DNA of 64,000 nucleotides from assembly GCF_022601975.1 (NCBI RefSeq), contig NZ_JAKVIR010000017.1:88561-152560 (forward strand). The letters are read 5' to 3'. The position numbers were made by a program, and so were the translations under genes. The notes below the pieces were generated by a model. It was given only the letters and a program-made list of their open reading frames with translations, did not search any database and was not told the origin of the DNA. Within the stretch, counting starts at the first letter, position 1; every line of letters starts with the position of its first letter. Below, one piece after another: positions 38,337 through 46,479 of the stretch. The stretch comes from Pontibacter sp. E15-1. GTDB taxonomy: Bacteria > Bacteroidota > Bacteroidia > Cytophagales > Hymenobacteraceae.

Positions 38337-40475
38337 TTATTTTACGCCTTTCTTTACTGTTGCCACTGTATGCAGGTCGTTTTCGATGATTGCTACTGCC
38401 TCCTCCACATACACATCCTGCGTAAGGCTTTTCACAAACTCTTTGCTGCGGGCCACTTTGGCTGTGTCGGTGCCCAGGGCTTGCAGATCTTGCTGCAGGC
38501 GTTTGATGTCCAGCACAGGTATGTTTTTCTGGGCCGCCTCGTAGCGCTTGGATATTGCCTCGGCTTTGGCCTCCTCTGCCATATATTTTTCCAGCTTCAG
38601 GGAACGCTCTGTCTTATCAGACTGCTTTTTCAGGCGCTCTGCGCTTTCCTCGATTAGCTTGAAGTTCTCGTTCATCGCGATTCTGGTCTTGCTGTTGGCC
38701 TGTATCTGCTGGAAGTTTATCTTGCCATTTTTCCAGGTAGCGTATTTTGCCGGAGAAATCTCATCGAAGGGCAGCGGATAATCCTGCTCTTTCTCGCCAA
38801 ACTCAAGGTATGCATAGGCATCCGGTAAGATCACGTCTGGTGTCACACCGCGTAGCTGTGTGGTGCCTCCGTTGATGCGGTAAAACTTTTGTGTGGTGAG
38901 CTTCAGGGCGCCAAACGGCTTAAAAGCATTGAACTGCGACGGAAGCGCATCATCCAGCTCGAAGAACTGCTGCACAGTGCCTTTCCCATACGTTGGGCTG
39001 CCTACAATCACGGCGCGCTTGTAATCCTGCATGGCTGCGGCCAGAATCTCGGAGGCCGAGGCACTGTTGGCATTCACCAGTATCACCAGCGGGCCGCTGT
39101 ACTGCACCTGCGTGTCGCGGTCGTCAAGCACCACGGCTTTGCCAGAGGCTGTCTTTACCTGCACAATGGGGCCCTGCTCAATAAACAGGCCTGCCATCTC
39201 CACAGCGTCAGAAAGGGAGCCGCCGCCGTTGTTTCGGAGGTCCAGAATCAGGCCTTCCATTCCGGCTTTCTTCAGTTTCTCAATTTCCTGCTTCACATCA
39301 GCGCCACTAAAACGACCGTCCTTGTTCTGGAAGTCGGCGTAAAAACCTGGCAGTTTGATATAGCCTATCTTCTCTTTGTCGTTGATAATGGCTGACTGCG
39401 CATAGCCCTCGTCCAGCACGATAATGTCGCGCACGATCGGAATAACCTTGGATGAGCCATCCGGCTTTTTCACGGTGAGGCGAACTTCTGTGCCTTTCTT
39501 ACCCCGAATCAGCTGGATCGCGTCGTCGAGGCGCATGCCCTCCACCAAAACTGGCTCACCGTTGCCCTGCGCCACTTTCTGGATCGCGTCTCCCGGCTTT
39601 AAGTCGCCCTGCAGATAAGATGGGCTGCCAGGCACGATCTCCATCACCTTAATCTGACCGTCTTTCTCCTGCAACGAAGCGCCAATGCCCTCTAAACGGC
39701 CAGTAAACTCAATGTCGAAATTACTCTTGTCCTTCGGCGGGAAATAGCCGGTATGTGGATCATACACGTTGGTGATGGCGTTGATATAAGTCGTGCGGCG
39801 GTCATCTTTGTTGATTTTAGCCAAACGGCTGTACAGGTCGTCGTACGTTTTTTTCACCTTCTCACGGGCCTCTTTCTCCAACTCCGCAGGTGTTTTCTGT
39901 GCTGCCTTGCTGTCTTTCTCGAGGGCTTTTTGCTGCTCTTCCTGCAGGTCTACCAGCCTGATCAGCGTCTGGTATTTCAGTTGCTTGCGCCAATCTTCCT
40001 TCAGATCGGCTTTGTCTTTGGCATAAGCCAGCTTTTTGCCATCAGTCTCAATCGTCTCGTCCTTCGAAAAATCAAAAGGCTTGTCTAATATCTCCTTATA
40101 ATAGGCCTCCGAGTCTTTCATGCGCTGGCCGATGAGGTCAGAAGACACGTCAAAGAACTCGAATGAGCCTTGGCGAAGCTGATCGTCGATGGCCGTTCTG
40201 TATTTGCGCAGCGCCTGCACATCAGAGGCAAGGAGGAATTTCTTGTTAAAGTCGATCCTGTCCAAATACAGGTCAAACACTTTCTGGGAGAAAGCGTCGT
40301 CAACCTTCTCAGGCTGGTAGTGTCCGGAGTTCAGGCCCTGCATCAGAGCTTTGATCAGGATCTGGTTCTTGCCCTCCGGCGAGTTGTCGCGACTGTAAAG
40401 GATGAACGAGCCTGTCAGCAGAATTACTGCGAAAACCGACAATATGATTTTGAAACGGGTTGTCAATGATAGCAT
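38337..40475 (-). CDS. prc: Carboxy-terminal (tail-specific) protease, Prc/CtpA type
   Basis: Periplasmic S41 serine protease anchored by an N-terminal helix (about 8-27). The 712-aa protein has an N-terminal helical domain (about 35-240), a PDZ domain (EGIGASLQEKDGQIKVMEIV, GDAIQKVA), and the S41 core with catalytic Ser in NANSASASEI (about 470) and Lys in TYGKGTVQQ (about 495). A C-terminal DUF3340-like tail follows. It removes or processes damaged envelope proteins. CAAAAGTA at 40508 (TACTTTTG on the minus strand) may be its -7 box. Confidence 0.95.
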   Translation of the reverse strand: MLSLTTRFKIILSVFAVILLTGSFILYSRDNSPEGKNQILIKALMQGLNSGHYQPEKVDDAFSQKVFDLYLDRIDFNKKFLLASDVQALRKYRTAIDDQLRQGSFEFFDVSSDLIGQRMKDSEAYYKEILDKPFDFSKDETIETDGKKLAYAKDKADLKEDWRKQLKYQTLIRLVDLQEEQQKALEKDSKAAQKTPAELEKEAREKVKKTYDDLYSRLAKINKDDRRTTYINAITNVYDPHTGYFPPKDKSNFDIEFTGRLEGIGASLQEKDGQIKVMEIVPGSPSYLQGDLKPGDAIQKVAQGNGEPVLVEGMRLDDAIQLIRGKKGTEVRLTVKKPDGSSKVIPIVRDIIVLDEGYAQSAIINDKEKIGYIKLPGFYADFQNKDGRFSGADVKQEIEKLKKAGMEGLILDLRNNGGGSLSDAVEMAGLFIEQGPIVQVKTASGKAVVLDDRDTQVQYSGPLVILVNANSASASEILAAAMQDYKRAVIVGSPTYGKGTVQQFFELDDALPSQFNAFKPFGALKLTTQKFYRINGGTTQLRGVTPDVILPDAYAYLEFGEKEQDYPLPFDEISPAKYATWKNGKINFQQIQANSKTRIAMNENFKLIEESAERLKKQSDKTERSLKLEKYMAEEAKAEAISKRYEAAQKNIPVLDIKRLQQDLQALGTDTAKVARSKEFVKSLTQDVYVEEAVAIIENDLHTVATVKKGVK

Positions 40476-40719
40476 CTATTTAGTGATTGGACTTATAACT
40501 TGATACGCAAAAGTAATGCCGCATATCGCTTTTAAATTCACACAAAAAGCATTACCCCGTAATGTAGTATGAAAATGCGTTAATTCATAGGGGGCAGTTC
40601 CCGAATTGCTTTTAGCGGTTACTCTTCCCTGGCTATACTGTAATGGGCTTAGGTTTATATAACTCTTCCGGCTGTATTTTCGTTTCCATTAACTCAAGAA
40701 CCAAAATACTTTTAAAACT

Positions 40720-41175
40720 ATGCAAACTAACAACGAGAGAACAATAGATGTTTTACAGGAGCTTAACCAATTCGTGAACGACAGAATGGAGGGGTATAAG
40801 CACGCCGCTGAGGAGACAAAGAACCCGGCGCACAAATCTTTTTACAAAGACCTGATTCAGGAGAGTAAGTCATTCTCCAATGAGATAAACAGCACCCTGA
40901 GCAGCTTCGGGGGCGAGCGAGAAGAAGGCACCACCATGAAAGGAAAGATTTTCCGCGGCTGGATGGACGTGAAAGCTACCGTAACCGGCAACGACGAAGA
41001 GTCTATCGTGGAGTCTAACATATACGGCGAGGAGTGGGCACAAAAAGCGTACAACGATGCCCTGGACCATAAGGCAGAGTTGCCTCAGAATGTAGTGCAG
41101 ATGGTAGAGAAGCAGAAGAACTCGTCTCTGGCTACCTGCGAGCGGCTGCGCCAAATGAAAGAGAGCGTAGACTAA
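40720..41175 (+). CDS. PA2169-family four-helix-bundle protein
   Basis: A 151-aa soluble protein of the PA2169/DUF2383 type: NNERTIDVLQELNQFVNDRM, then GYKHAAEETKNPAHKSFYK, then SIVESNIYGEEWAQKAYNDAL, all predicted helices with His/Glu positions that could bind a metal. Family members are stress-induced in several phyla; function unknown. It has its own terminator (41195-41229) and is first in a block of stress/envelope genes. No clear promoter in the 244 bp upstream, although the region is AT-rich. Confidence 0.88.
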   Translation: MQTNNERTIDVLQELNQFVNDRMEGYKHAAEETKNPAHKSFYKDLIQESKSFSNEINSTLSSFGGEREEGTTMKGKIFRGWMDVKATVTGNDEESIVESNIYGEEWAQKAYNDALDHKAELPQNVVQMVEKQKNSSLATCERLRQMKESVD

Positions 41176-41194
41176 GCTCACCTGGATTAAAAAT

Positions 41195-41229
41195 AAAAGG
41201 GGGTTACCATGGTATGGTAGCCCCTTTTT
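41195..41229 (+). terminator. Terminator after the four-helix-bundle gene
   Basis: Arms AAAAGGGGGTTACCAT/ATGGTAGCCCCCTTTT with a 2-4-nt loop and T5 tail, 19 bp after the stop. Confidence 0.85.
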
Positions 41230-41292
41230 GTTTTCGGCAGTGCGTATATGTCCAAAAGAAAACCATCAACCTAGGTTTAAAACAAAGGAAGA

Positions 41293-41841
41293 ATGAAAAA
41301 TATCCTGTTTTTCGGCGACAGCCTTACTGCCGGCTATGGTCTGCTTTCCGGCCAGTCATACCCAAGCCTCATCCAGAGAAAGCTGCAGGAGGAGGGGTAT
41401 GCTTACAAGGCGATTAATGCGGGGCTTAGCGGAGACACCTCTGCCAGCGGCTTGCAACGCCTTGACCGCTGGCTACAGGAGCCCGTGGATATTCTGGTGC
41501 TTGCGCTGGGGGCGAACGATGGCCTGCGCGGCATACCCGTACACGAAACCTCCAAAAACCTGAGAGAGATCATCCATAAGGTGCGCCATACGTTCCCTGA
41601 AGTAAAGGTTATCCTGTCGGGGATGGAAATCCCGGATATTGTGCCCGGGCGCTACGCCGCTGAGTTCAGGGTGCTGTTCCGGGAGTTGGCGCTTAAAGAG
41701 AAAGTGTCGTTTGTCCCGTTTTTGCTCGAAGGGGTAGTGGGAAACCGGTACCTGAACCTGCCCGATGGAATACACCCGAATGCAGAAGGGCACAAGGTGC
41801 TGGCAAGCCATACCTGGAACGTGCTGAAAGAACTCCTGTAA
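41293..41841 (+). CDS. Arylesterase / TesA-like SGNH hydrolase
   Basis: A 182-aa esterase or thioesterase of the GDSL/SGNH family. Block I has the nucleophile Ser in FFGDSLTAGYGL, block II NAGLSGDTSASG, block III LALGANDGLRG, and block V the Asp/His pair DGIHPNAEGH. There is no signal peptide, unlike periplasmic TesA, so it probably acts in the cytosol. Substrate range cannot be told. Single gene. Confidence 0.92.
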   Translation: MKNILFFGDSLTAGYGLLSGQSYPSLIQRKLQEEGYAYKAINAGLSGDTSASGLQRLDRWLQEPVDILVLALGANDGLRGIPVHETSKNLREIIHKVRHTFPEVKVILSGMEIPDIVPGRYAAEFRVLFRELALKEKVSFVPFLLEGVVGNRYLNLPDGIHPNAEGHKVLASHTWNVLKELL

Positions 41842-41964
41842 ATTACCCGCAAGCACTCCCGGCGTTCAGTATGGGTAGCGTTTGCCTGTTCACATAATCG
41901 CAAGTTTATACCTGCACAAAACCTCGTACCCTCAAGAGAAGAGCGGGTGCTGCCCTATACCGGG

Positions 41965-41997
41965 TTATACCTATGTGTAGTTCGCGTATAGGTATAA
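41965..41997. other. Stem-loop in a convergent intergenic region
   Basis: Arms TTATACCTAT/ATAGGTATAA with an inner partly paired loop of about 13 nt, followed by ATAAAT. It sits between the arylesterase stop and the terminator at 42024, and may be part of the 3' end of the arylesterase message. Confidence 0.45.
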
Positions 41998-42023
41998 ATG
42001 GCATTATCAAACCTGACTAAAAG

Positions 42024-42061
42024 AGAAAGCCAGTTCCCTTTAAATAGGAAACTGGCTTTCT
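42024..42061. terminator. Terminator for YflT-like gene and arylesterase
   Basis: Arms AGAAAGCCAGTT/AACTGGCTTTCT with a 14-nt loop, 34 bp beyond the YflT-like stop (minus strand). Confidence 0.75.
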
Positions 42062-42094
42062 GATTTGAGGATGCCTATTAACCGCTATCTCCGA

Positions 42095-42628
42095 TTAATA
42101 ATAGATGTGCTCTCCTCTGTTTTTGTTGAAATGCGTCTCGAAATAGCGCGCATCTTCCGCGTTATGTGGCCTGAAGCCAAGAACAATGTTGCCCTCTTTT
42201 ACACCGGACTCATACACCTTGGCGCGTTCTTCCGGTATGCCAGCACCAACCAGTGCCCCGATAAGTCCGCCAGTAAGGCCACCGGCACCTGCGCCTGCAA
42301 GGCCTGCCGCCAACGGACCGGCAATTACAAGGCCAAGGCCCGGGATAGCTACTGACGTGCCAATAGCTGCCACTGCGCCAATAATAGCGCCCAAAGTACC
42401 TCCGATGGCAGAACCAGCCCCAGTGCCTTCCAGCGACTTGTTGCCTAGCTCAGTTGTGTCTTCTTTGTCATCATCTCCGAAATGGCGCTTGCGCGCATCA
42501 TCCGACATAACTACATTTATATCGTCTTTCTCGTAGCCGCGAGCTCTTAGTTCGTCATACGCACGCTCTGCAGTGTCTCTATCAGGAAACATGGCGGTCA
42601 TCATACCCGCTTTATCTGTTGTGTTCAT
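42095..42628 (-). CDS. YflT/general stress protein 17M-like protein with glycine-zipper
   Basis: A 177-aa protein. Residues about 10-55 fit the ferredoxin-like YflT/GSP17M domain (MTAMFPDRDTAERAYDELRA, GYEKDDINVVMSDD). Residues about 66-130 are a long Gly/Ala/Ile-rich region (GTGAGSAIGGTLGAIIGAVA and GLVIAGPLAAGLAGAGAGGL) of glycine-zipper type that may insert in membranes. The tail ends VYESGVKEGNIVLGF, which repeats the YflT pattern. It belongs with the stress genes around it. Function unknown. Confidence 0.85.
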   Translation of the reverse strand: MNTTDKAGMMTAMFPDRDTAERAYDELRARGYEKDDINVVMSDDARKRHFGDDDKEDTTELGNKSLEGTGAGSAIGGTLGAIIGAVAAIGTSVAIPGLGLVIAGPLAAGLAGAGAGGLTGGLIGALVGAGIPEERAKVYESGVKEGNIVLGFRPHNAEDARYFETHFNKNRGEHIYY

Positions 42629-42726
42629 AGCTTTTTCAGTTTTAAAAGTTCGTAAGCAGGAATGTAAAATTCTTTCCTGCCTGATAATTAACGGTGACTT
42701 TCCGCGATGGTTACATTGTTTCTTCG

Positions 42727-43359
42727 CTACCGGTTGTCTGCCGATGGCGGCACGAGCACTTTATCGATAACGTGAACCACCCCGTTGGCGGCTTTTACAT
42801 CGGGAGTGAGGACGTGAGCCCCTCCCACCATCAGCCCAGAGTCGCTGTGTGTTACCTTTAGTGCATCCCCTTGTGCAGTGGTAACCGCGGGGTGCTGCTG
42901 CAGAGAAGCAGTGTAGAGCCTGATGGGGAGTATGTGCGCCTGCAAAATACGGGTAAGTTCCATCTTGTTGGATGGTGCCTTAAGCGCGGCAAGGGTACCC
43001 TCAGGCAACGCGGCAAAGGCTTTGTTTGATGGCGCAAATACTGTGTAGCTGGCGGGGCTTTCCAGGGTTACTACCAGGTCAGCGGCCCGTAAAAGGTCCA
43101 GGAAGGTTGAAAGGTCCGGGTTCTGCTGCACCAAAGCGATAATATTCTGGTTGCTGCCAAGCTCGTTCTCTGCGGAAACGTAAGCGTCTCGATCCATGGA
43201 GCCTGCCGTGTCGGGAGGGGTATAGGAGGTTATCTCGTTTTCATCTGTAATGGGAGACTCTGTGGCCATGCCTTCATAGTTCACGGTCGTATCAGAACTC
43301 GCGCAGCCATAGCTTACAGAAACAGCGAAAGCCAATGCTCCCCAAGTGTATATTCTCAT
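42727..43359 (-). CDS. Fasciclin-domain lipoprotein (first of two)
   Basis: A 210-aa lipoprotein (signal ending VSYGC) with one fasciclin domain (about 70-205): NIIALVQQNPDLSTFLDLLR, YTVFAPSNKAFAALP, the LTRILQAHILP core, and GVVHVIDKVLVPPS. Fasciclin domains act in adhesion or cell-envelope binding; the bacterial role is not defined. It shares the layout of the paralogue at 43526 and sits 166 bp downstream of it on the same strand, but a perfect hairpin separates them. Confidence 0.92.
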   Translation of the reverse strand: MRIYTWGALAFAVSVSYGCASSDTTVNYEGMATESPITDENEITSYTPPDTAGSMDRDAYVSAENELGSNQNIIALVQQNPDLSTFLDLLRAADLVVTLESPASYTVFAPSNKAFAALPEGTLAALKAPSNKMELTRILQAHILPIRLYTASLQQHPAVTTAQGDALKVTHSDSGLMVGGAHVLTPDVKAANGVVHVIDKVLVPPSADNR

Positions 43360-43444
43360 GTGGTTGTCTCGGTTTAATGACTTTATATGAACGGTGAGAT
43401 TAGCAGCACAGTTGGCGCGCCTGATTTTCTACTTGCTTTCCCCC

Positions 43445-43502
43445 GCCCCGTTAAAACAGAAAGCCTTTCCTAAGCGGGAAAGGCTTTCTGTTTTAACGGG
43501 GC
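43445..43502. terminator. Perfect 26-bp-arm hairpin between fasciclin genes
   Basis: Arms GCCCCGTTAAAACAGAAAGC... and complement pair over 26 bp around a 6-nt loop. On the minus strand it lies 24 bp past the upstream fasciclin gene and 86 bp before the next, so the two paralogues are probably separate transcription units. The outer AT runs (TTAAAA/TTTTAA) lie inside the stem, so there is no U-tract, and it may also stabilise or process RNA. Confidence 0.75.
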
Positions 43503-43525
43503 GAGGATACGTGATATCCTGCTCC

Positions 43526-44230
43526 TTATTCAGCAGAGACTTTACTTGGCATAATCACATTGTCAACAACATGAATGTAGCCATTAGAGGCCTCTATGTT
43601 GTTTTTTACGATGGTGGCTCCCCCAACTGTAATGCTGGTGCCGTTCATGCCAACGGATACAGGCAGGTAGCTGTCTTCAGTGAGCTTGATGCGCTGGCTG
43701 CTGTTAAATTGTACGGAACTTACCTTGCTTGGCAACACATGGGCCTGTAGTATATTCATAAGTTGCGCCTTGTTGCCGGGCTCAGTCAGCATCTCTAGTT
43801 TCTGCTTGTCCAATTTGGCGAAGGCCACGTTTGTAGGCGCAAAAACAGTCATTTCGCCCACGCGCATCAGGTCGTCTTTCAAACCCGCGTGCTCAACCAA
43901 GGCCACAAATGTAGAGAGGTTTGGGGTTTTCTTTGCCAGAGTCAATATATCGTACTGCTTGGAGTCGCTCACGTCTTCGAACATGTCGTTCACATCAACC
44001 GGATTTTCCATGGATAGGTCCATATGGGCGGACATGTCATGTGAGGACATATCATTCATTGGCATTGTTGCGGAGGCGTCGTCATCCGTGGTGCTACCAG
44101 CCATTGTCTGGGTTTCGCTCATGGTCATTTCGTCCGTGGCGGTAGCGTCGTTCATCGTATCATTAGAACTGGCACAGCCAAACAGCAAAGCTGCTGAAAG
44201 TGCCACTGGTAAAATTGATTTCTTTTTCAT
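43526..44230 (-). CDS. Fasciclin-domain lipoprotein (second of two)
   Basis: A 234-aa lipoprotein with signal ending LLFGC (Cys19), a Met/Ser/Thr/Asp-rich linker (about 20-85) and one fasciclin domain (ILTLAKKTPNLSTFVALVEH, MTVFAPTNVAFAKLD, MNILQAHVLPSK, YIHVVDNVIMPSK). It is a paralogue of 42727. The Met-rich linker (MNDATATDEMTMSETQTMAG) could bind metal or act as an oxidant sink, which is only a guess. AT-rich DNA upstream (44231-44390) probably holds its promoter. Confidence 0.93.
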   Translation of the reverse strand: MKKKSILPVALSAALLFGCASSNDTMNDATATDEMTMSETQTMAGSTTDDDASATMPMNDMSSHDMSAHMDLSMENPVDVNDMFEDVSDSKQYDILTLAKKTPNLSTFVALVEHAGLKDDLMRVGEMTVFAPTNVAFAKLDKQKLEMLTEPGNKAQLMNILQAHVLPSKVSSVQFNSSQRIKLTEDSYLPVSVGMNGTSITVGGATIVKNNIEASNGYIHVVDNVIMPSKVSAE

Positions 44231-44390
44231 AGCTCGTAGTTAAAAATTTAATAGTTCGAAGATTCGTATTTCTTAAGTAACTATACTTTTAACTGGTTTA
44301 TGGCACTGAATGTTAAGCTATGATTGTTAAAACAACCTCGTTATTATGTGAATTATTGCTTCTGGCTAATAAAATGAGGCCTTTGGCGAA

Positions 44391-45482
44391 TCAATTATAA
44401 ACCTTAACTACAAAAACGTAGTCTTTTAATTTTTTTAGCTGTTGTGGCCTGCTCTGTCCAGAAAGTGTATTATTCCTTTGTAAAACTGCAGCAGAGGAAG
44501 TGTCTTCAGAAGGCAGCTCGGAGATCATTTGCAGTAAATATGCAGATTTGATGGCAAATGACGCCCCTTCCTGGCCAGCCTGCTTTCCGCTGATTACCCC
44601 GATCAGGTTGCCTTTATCATCCAGCAGGGGGCCGCCGCTGTTGCCTGGATTTAGAGGGATAGAGATTTGGTAGGCAGTAGTGTCACCTTCAAACCCGGTG
44701 GATGAGCTCAGTGAGCCCTCTCCAAAAACAATGTCTTCGCGCGGATAGCCCAGGGTATATACTCGCTCTCCTAAATCAGACTCCTGCGTCTTGAAGGTAT
44801 AAGGCAAGTTGCCAAACGAGACAAACGCCGGGTCCGACACCTTCAGGATAGAAAGGTCATGGATCTGATCGCGGTATACCTCAGTTACCTTGTATTTGTG
44901 CCCTGCCGCATTCTCGATTAGCACAGAATCTGCCCCTTCTACCACGTGCGAACTGGTAACCAGGAAACCATCGGCGCTGATGGCAAAGCCGGTGCCGCTG
45001 AACGCCGCTGAGCGGGGGGCAGGCTTCGACGCGTCGTTGATGCCGTTGATAATGGCTGTCTGGGTTTTCTTCAGCCGTTCTACCTCGCGGCGCAGCTCCA
45101 CGTAACGTGCGGTCTGCTGGCGCACAGGCGCCTTCAACTGCTGCACGCTCCAGAGCGCACCGAAGACGGAAAGCAGCGATACGCTGGCCGCAACGGCAAT
45201 CGTCTGCGCATGGCGGTTCCAGTATACCTTCCAGCCTGCCGGGGCGGCTGTGGGGGCTACTGTATCCGACTCCAGTTCAGAATGGAAGCGGTTAAGCTGC
45301 TGCCTCAGGTTCCGGCGCTGGCCAAAGCCCTGCAGTGTTTGCAGCAACTGCTTATGCTCGCGCAACTGCTCCGCCAAACGCGCGTCGGTGCGCAGCAAGG
45401 CTTCAAAGGCAACCTTGTCCTCGGCGGCCATATCTCCTTTCAGGTAGCTTTCAATTTGCTCGTAAGCGCGGTACTCTAACAT
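44391..45482 (-). CDS. Membrane-anchored HtrA/trypsin-like protease with anti-sigma-like N-terminus
   Basis: A 363-aa protein. Residues 1-88 are cytosolic and helical: YEQIESYLKGDMAAEDKVAFEALL, RLAEQLREHKQLL. This pattern (YLxGxMxxxExxxFExxLxxDxxL) is that of Bacteroidota anti-sigma factors, without zinc Cys/His. One transmembrane helix follows (92-113), then a short coiled coil (115-145). The periplasmic S1C protease (about 155-300) has an intact triad, His179 in SSHVVEG, Asp209 in HDLSILK and Ser282 in NPGNSGGPL. There is no PDZ domain. The sigma gene lies 50 bp upstream on the same strand. It may hold the sigma factor at the membrane and act in stress sensing; this is an inference. Confidence 0.88.
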   Translation of the reverse strand: MLEYRAYEQIESYLKGDMAAEDKVAFEALLRTDARLAEQLREHKQLLQTLQGFGQRRNLRQQLNRFHSELESDTVAPTAAPAGWKVYWNRHAQTIAVAASVSLLSVFGALWSVQQLKAPVRQQTARYVELRREVERLKKTQTAIINGINDASKPAPRSAAFSGTGFAISADGFLVTSSHVVEGADSVLIENAAGHKYKVTEVYRDQIHDLSILKVSDPAFVSFGNLPYTFKTQESDLGERVYTLGYPREDIVFGEGSLSSSTGFEGDTTAYQISIPLNPGNSGGPLLDDKGNLIGVISGKQAGQEGASFAIKSAYLLQMISELPSEDTSSAAVLQRNNTLSGQSRPQQLKKLKDYVFVVKVYN

Positions 45483-45532
45483 CTTCTTTTCCTCTTTGAC
45501 CTAGCCTAGGCCTGTCATATTTCCCAACCCGG

Positions 45533-46105
45533 TCACACCCCGGGCTTATAGGTGGTGAAAAACAATTTCTTGAGACGCTGAAGGCACTTGTACTTCTGGT
45601 TTTTGGCGTTATCGGAGTTGGTGTAGCCATACTTCTCCGTAATCACCTGCATGTTCTGCGCCTTGATATAAAAATCCTCCAGCAAGCTGCGGCAGGGTTC
45701 ACCTAACTGCTCCAGCGACTCGCCCATGATGCCGAACTGCTTTTCCTGCTCTTCGTGGTGCTGGGAGTCCTCCTCCACCGGAAGGAACTCCTCCGACTCG
45801 TCTACCTTCATCACGAAGCGGCCTTTTTCAGATAGCCGCTTCAGCCACAGCCGGCGGCACACCGAATACAGGTAGGTTTTGATCTGGCAGTGCAGGTCGA
45901 GCGTGTTGCCCTTGATCTTCTCGTAGAACACAATCACACCCTCCTGATATATGTCTTTCGCCTCGTCTTCGGTTCCGCTGTTGCTCAAAATGAAATGAGA
46001 GATCATCGGGTAGTATAGTTTGTACAGGTAGGCAAGCGCTCTTTCATCATCGTGCCGGATGCCCTCCATCACTGCCTCATCCGTCGCATACAAACTCTTC
46101 TTCAT
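45533..46105 (-). CDS. ECF-like RNA polymerase sigma-70 family factor
   Basis: A 190-aa sigma factor with region 2 (YLYKLYYPMISHFILSNSG, DEAKDIYQEGVIVFYEKIKG) and region 4 (EPCRSLLEDFYIKAQNMQVI, NAKNQKYKCLQRLKKLF). The linker of about 35 acidic residues is longer than usual. ATG 46105 is preferred over the TTG at 46114, because the promoter-like element at 46117-46146 ends within about 12 bp of it. The gene leads a pair with the anti-sigma/protease fusion, typical of sigma/anti-sigma units. The element matches one in front of the divergent lipoprotein gene, implying autoregulation. Confidence 0.9.
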   Translation of the reverse strand: MKKSLYATDEAVMEGIRHDDERALAYLYKLYYPMISHFILSNSGTEDEAKDIYQEGVIVFYEKIKGNTLDLHCQIKTYLYSVCRRLWLKRLSEKGRFVMKVDESEEFLPVEEDSQHHEEQEKQFGIMGESLEQLGEPCRSLLEDFYIKAQNMQVITEKYGYTNSDNAKNQKYKCLQRLKKLFFTTYKPGV

Positions 46106-46116
46106 TCCTGTCAATT

Positions 46117-46146
46117 TTAATACGTTTGGGGCCGCAATGTAACCCG
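46117..46146 (-). promoter_or_regulatory. Putative sigma-autoregulated promoter for the sigma/protease operon
   Basis: Minus strand: CGGGTTAC (46146 to 46139), 15 nt, GTATTAA (46123 to 46117). The same two boxes with the same 15-nt gap stand on the plus strand at 46180-46209. The transcript would start within a few bases of the sigma ATG at 46105. Confidence 0.65.
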
Positions 46147-46179
46147 TTGAAAAATTATTTTTAAATTTTTTGAAAAAGC

Positions 46180-46210
46180 CGGGTTACCTATGGCTTGTTC
46201 CGGTATGAAG
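46180..46210 (+). promoter_or_regulatory. Putative sigma-dependent promoter for the 64-aa lipoprotein gene
   Basis: Plus strand: CGGGTTAC (46180-46187), 15 nt, GTATGAA (46203-46209). The spacing and boxes equal those of the divergent element, differing at one position in the second box (T or G). The lipoprotein ATG is at 46248, leaving a leader of about 30 nt. I saw no third copy by eye elsewhere in the window. Confidence 0.65.
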
Positions 46211-46247
46211 TTAAAATCGAAACCAAAAACTTAATTACAAACACAAA

Positions 46248-46442
46248 ATGAAAAATTTATTCACTTTCGCCATCGTAGCTCTTGCTCTTACTTTCTCTGC
46301 TTGTAACAACGAAGAAGCAGCTACTGAAACAGAAGCTGTTGAGACTGAAGTTGTTGAAGAGGCTCCAGTAATGGAAGAAGAAGTAATCGTTGATTCAACT
46401 GTTGTTGAAACTCCTGTAGTTACTGAAGAAGCTGCTCAGTAA
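46248..46442 (+). CDS. Small acidic lipoprotein, 64 aa
   Basis: Signal peptide MKNLFTFAIVALALTFSAC with lipobox Cys19, then a mature chain of about 45 residues built almost only of Glu, Val, Ala and Thr (EEAATETEAVETEVVEEAPV, then VVETPVVTEEAAQ). It has no folded domain and no known family. Codons are A/T-ending (GAA, GTT, GCT, ACT), opposite to the neighbours. With the AT-rich leader this fits a very strongly expressed gene, or acquired DNA. It carries the promoter shared with the sigma gene, so it may be the main output of that sigma factor, perhaps an abundant surface or periplasmic acidic polypeptide. Confidence 0.8.
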   Translation: MKNLFTFAIVALALTFSACNNEEAATETEAVETEVVEEAPVMEEEVIVDSTVVETPVVTEEAAQ

Positions 46443-46479
46443 TTGAAGCAAGAACTACAGCGATAAGCTTATAGTTCTA

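Noticed and set aside
41194..41230. GGGTTACC near 41203 as a third copy of the sigma-type promoter
   Set aside because: It lies inside a terminator stem, and no GTATKAA box follows at 15 nt.
44391..45482. Plain DegP/HtrA chaperone-protease
   Set aside because: No PDZ domain and no N-terminal signal; instead an 88-residue cytosolic part precedes the membrane helix, so DegP is not a fitting name.
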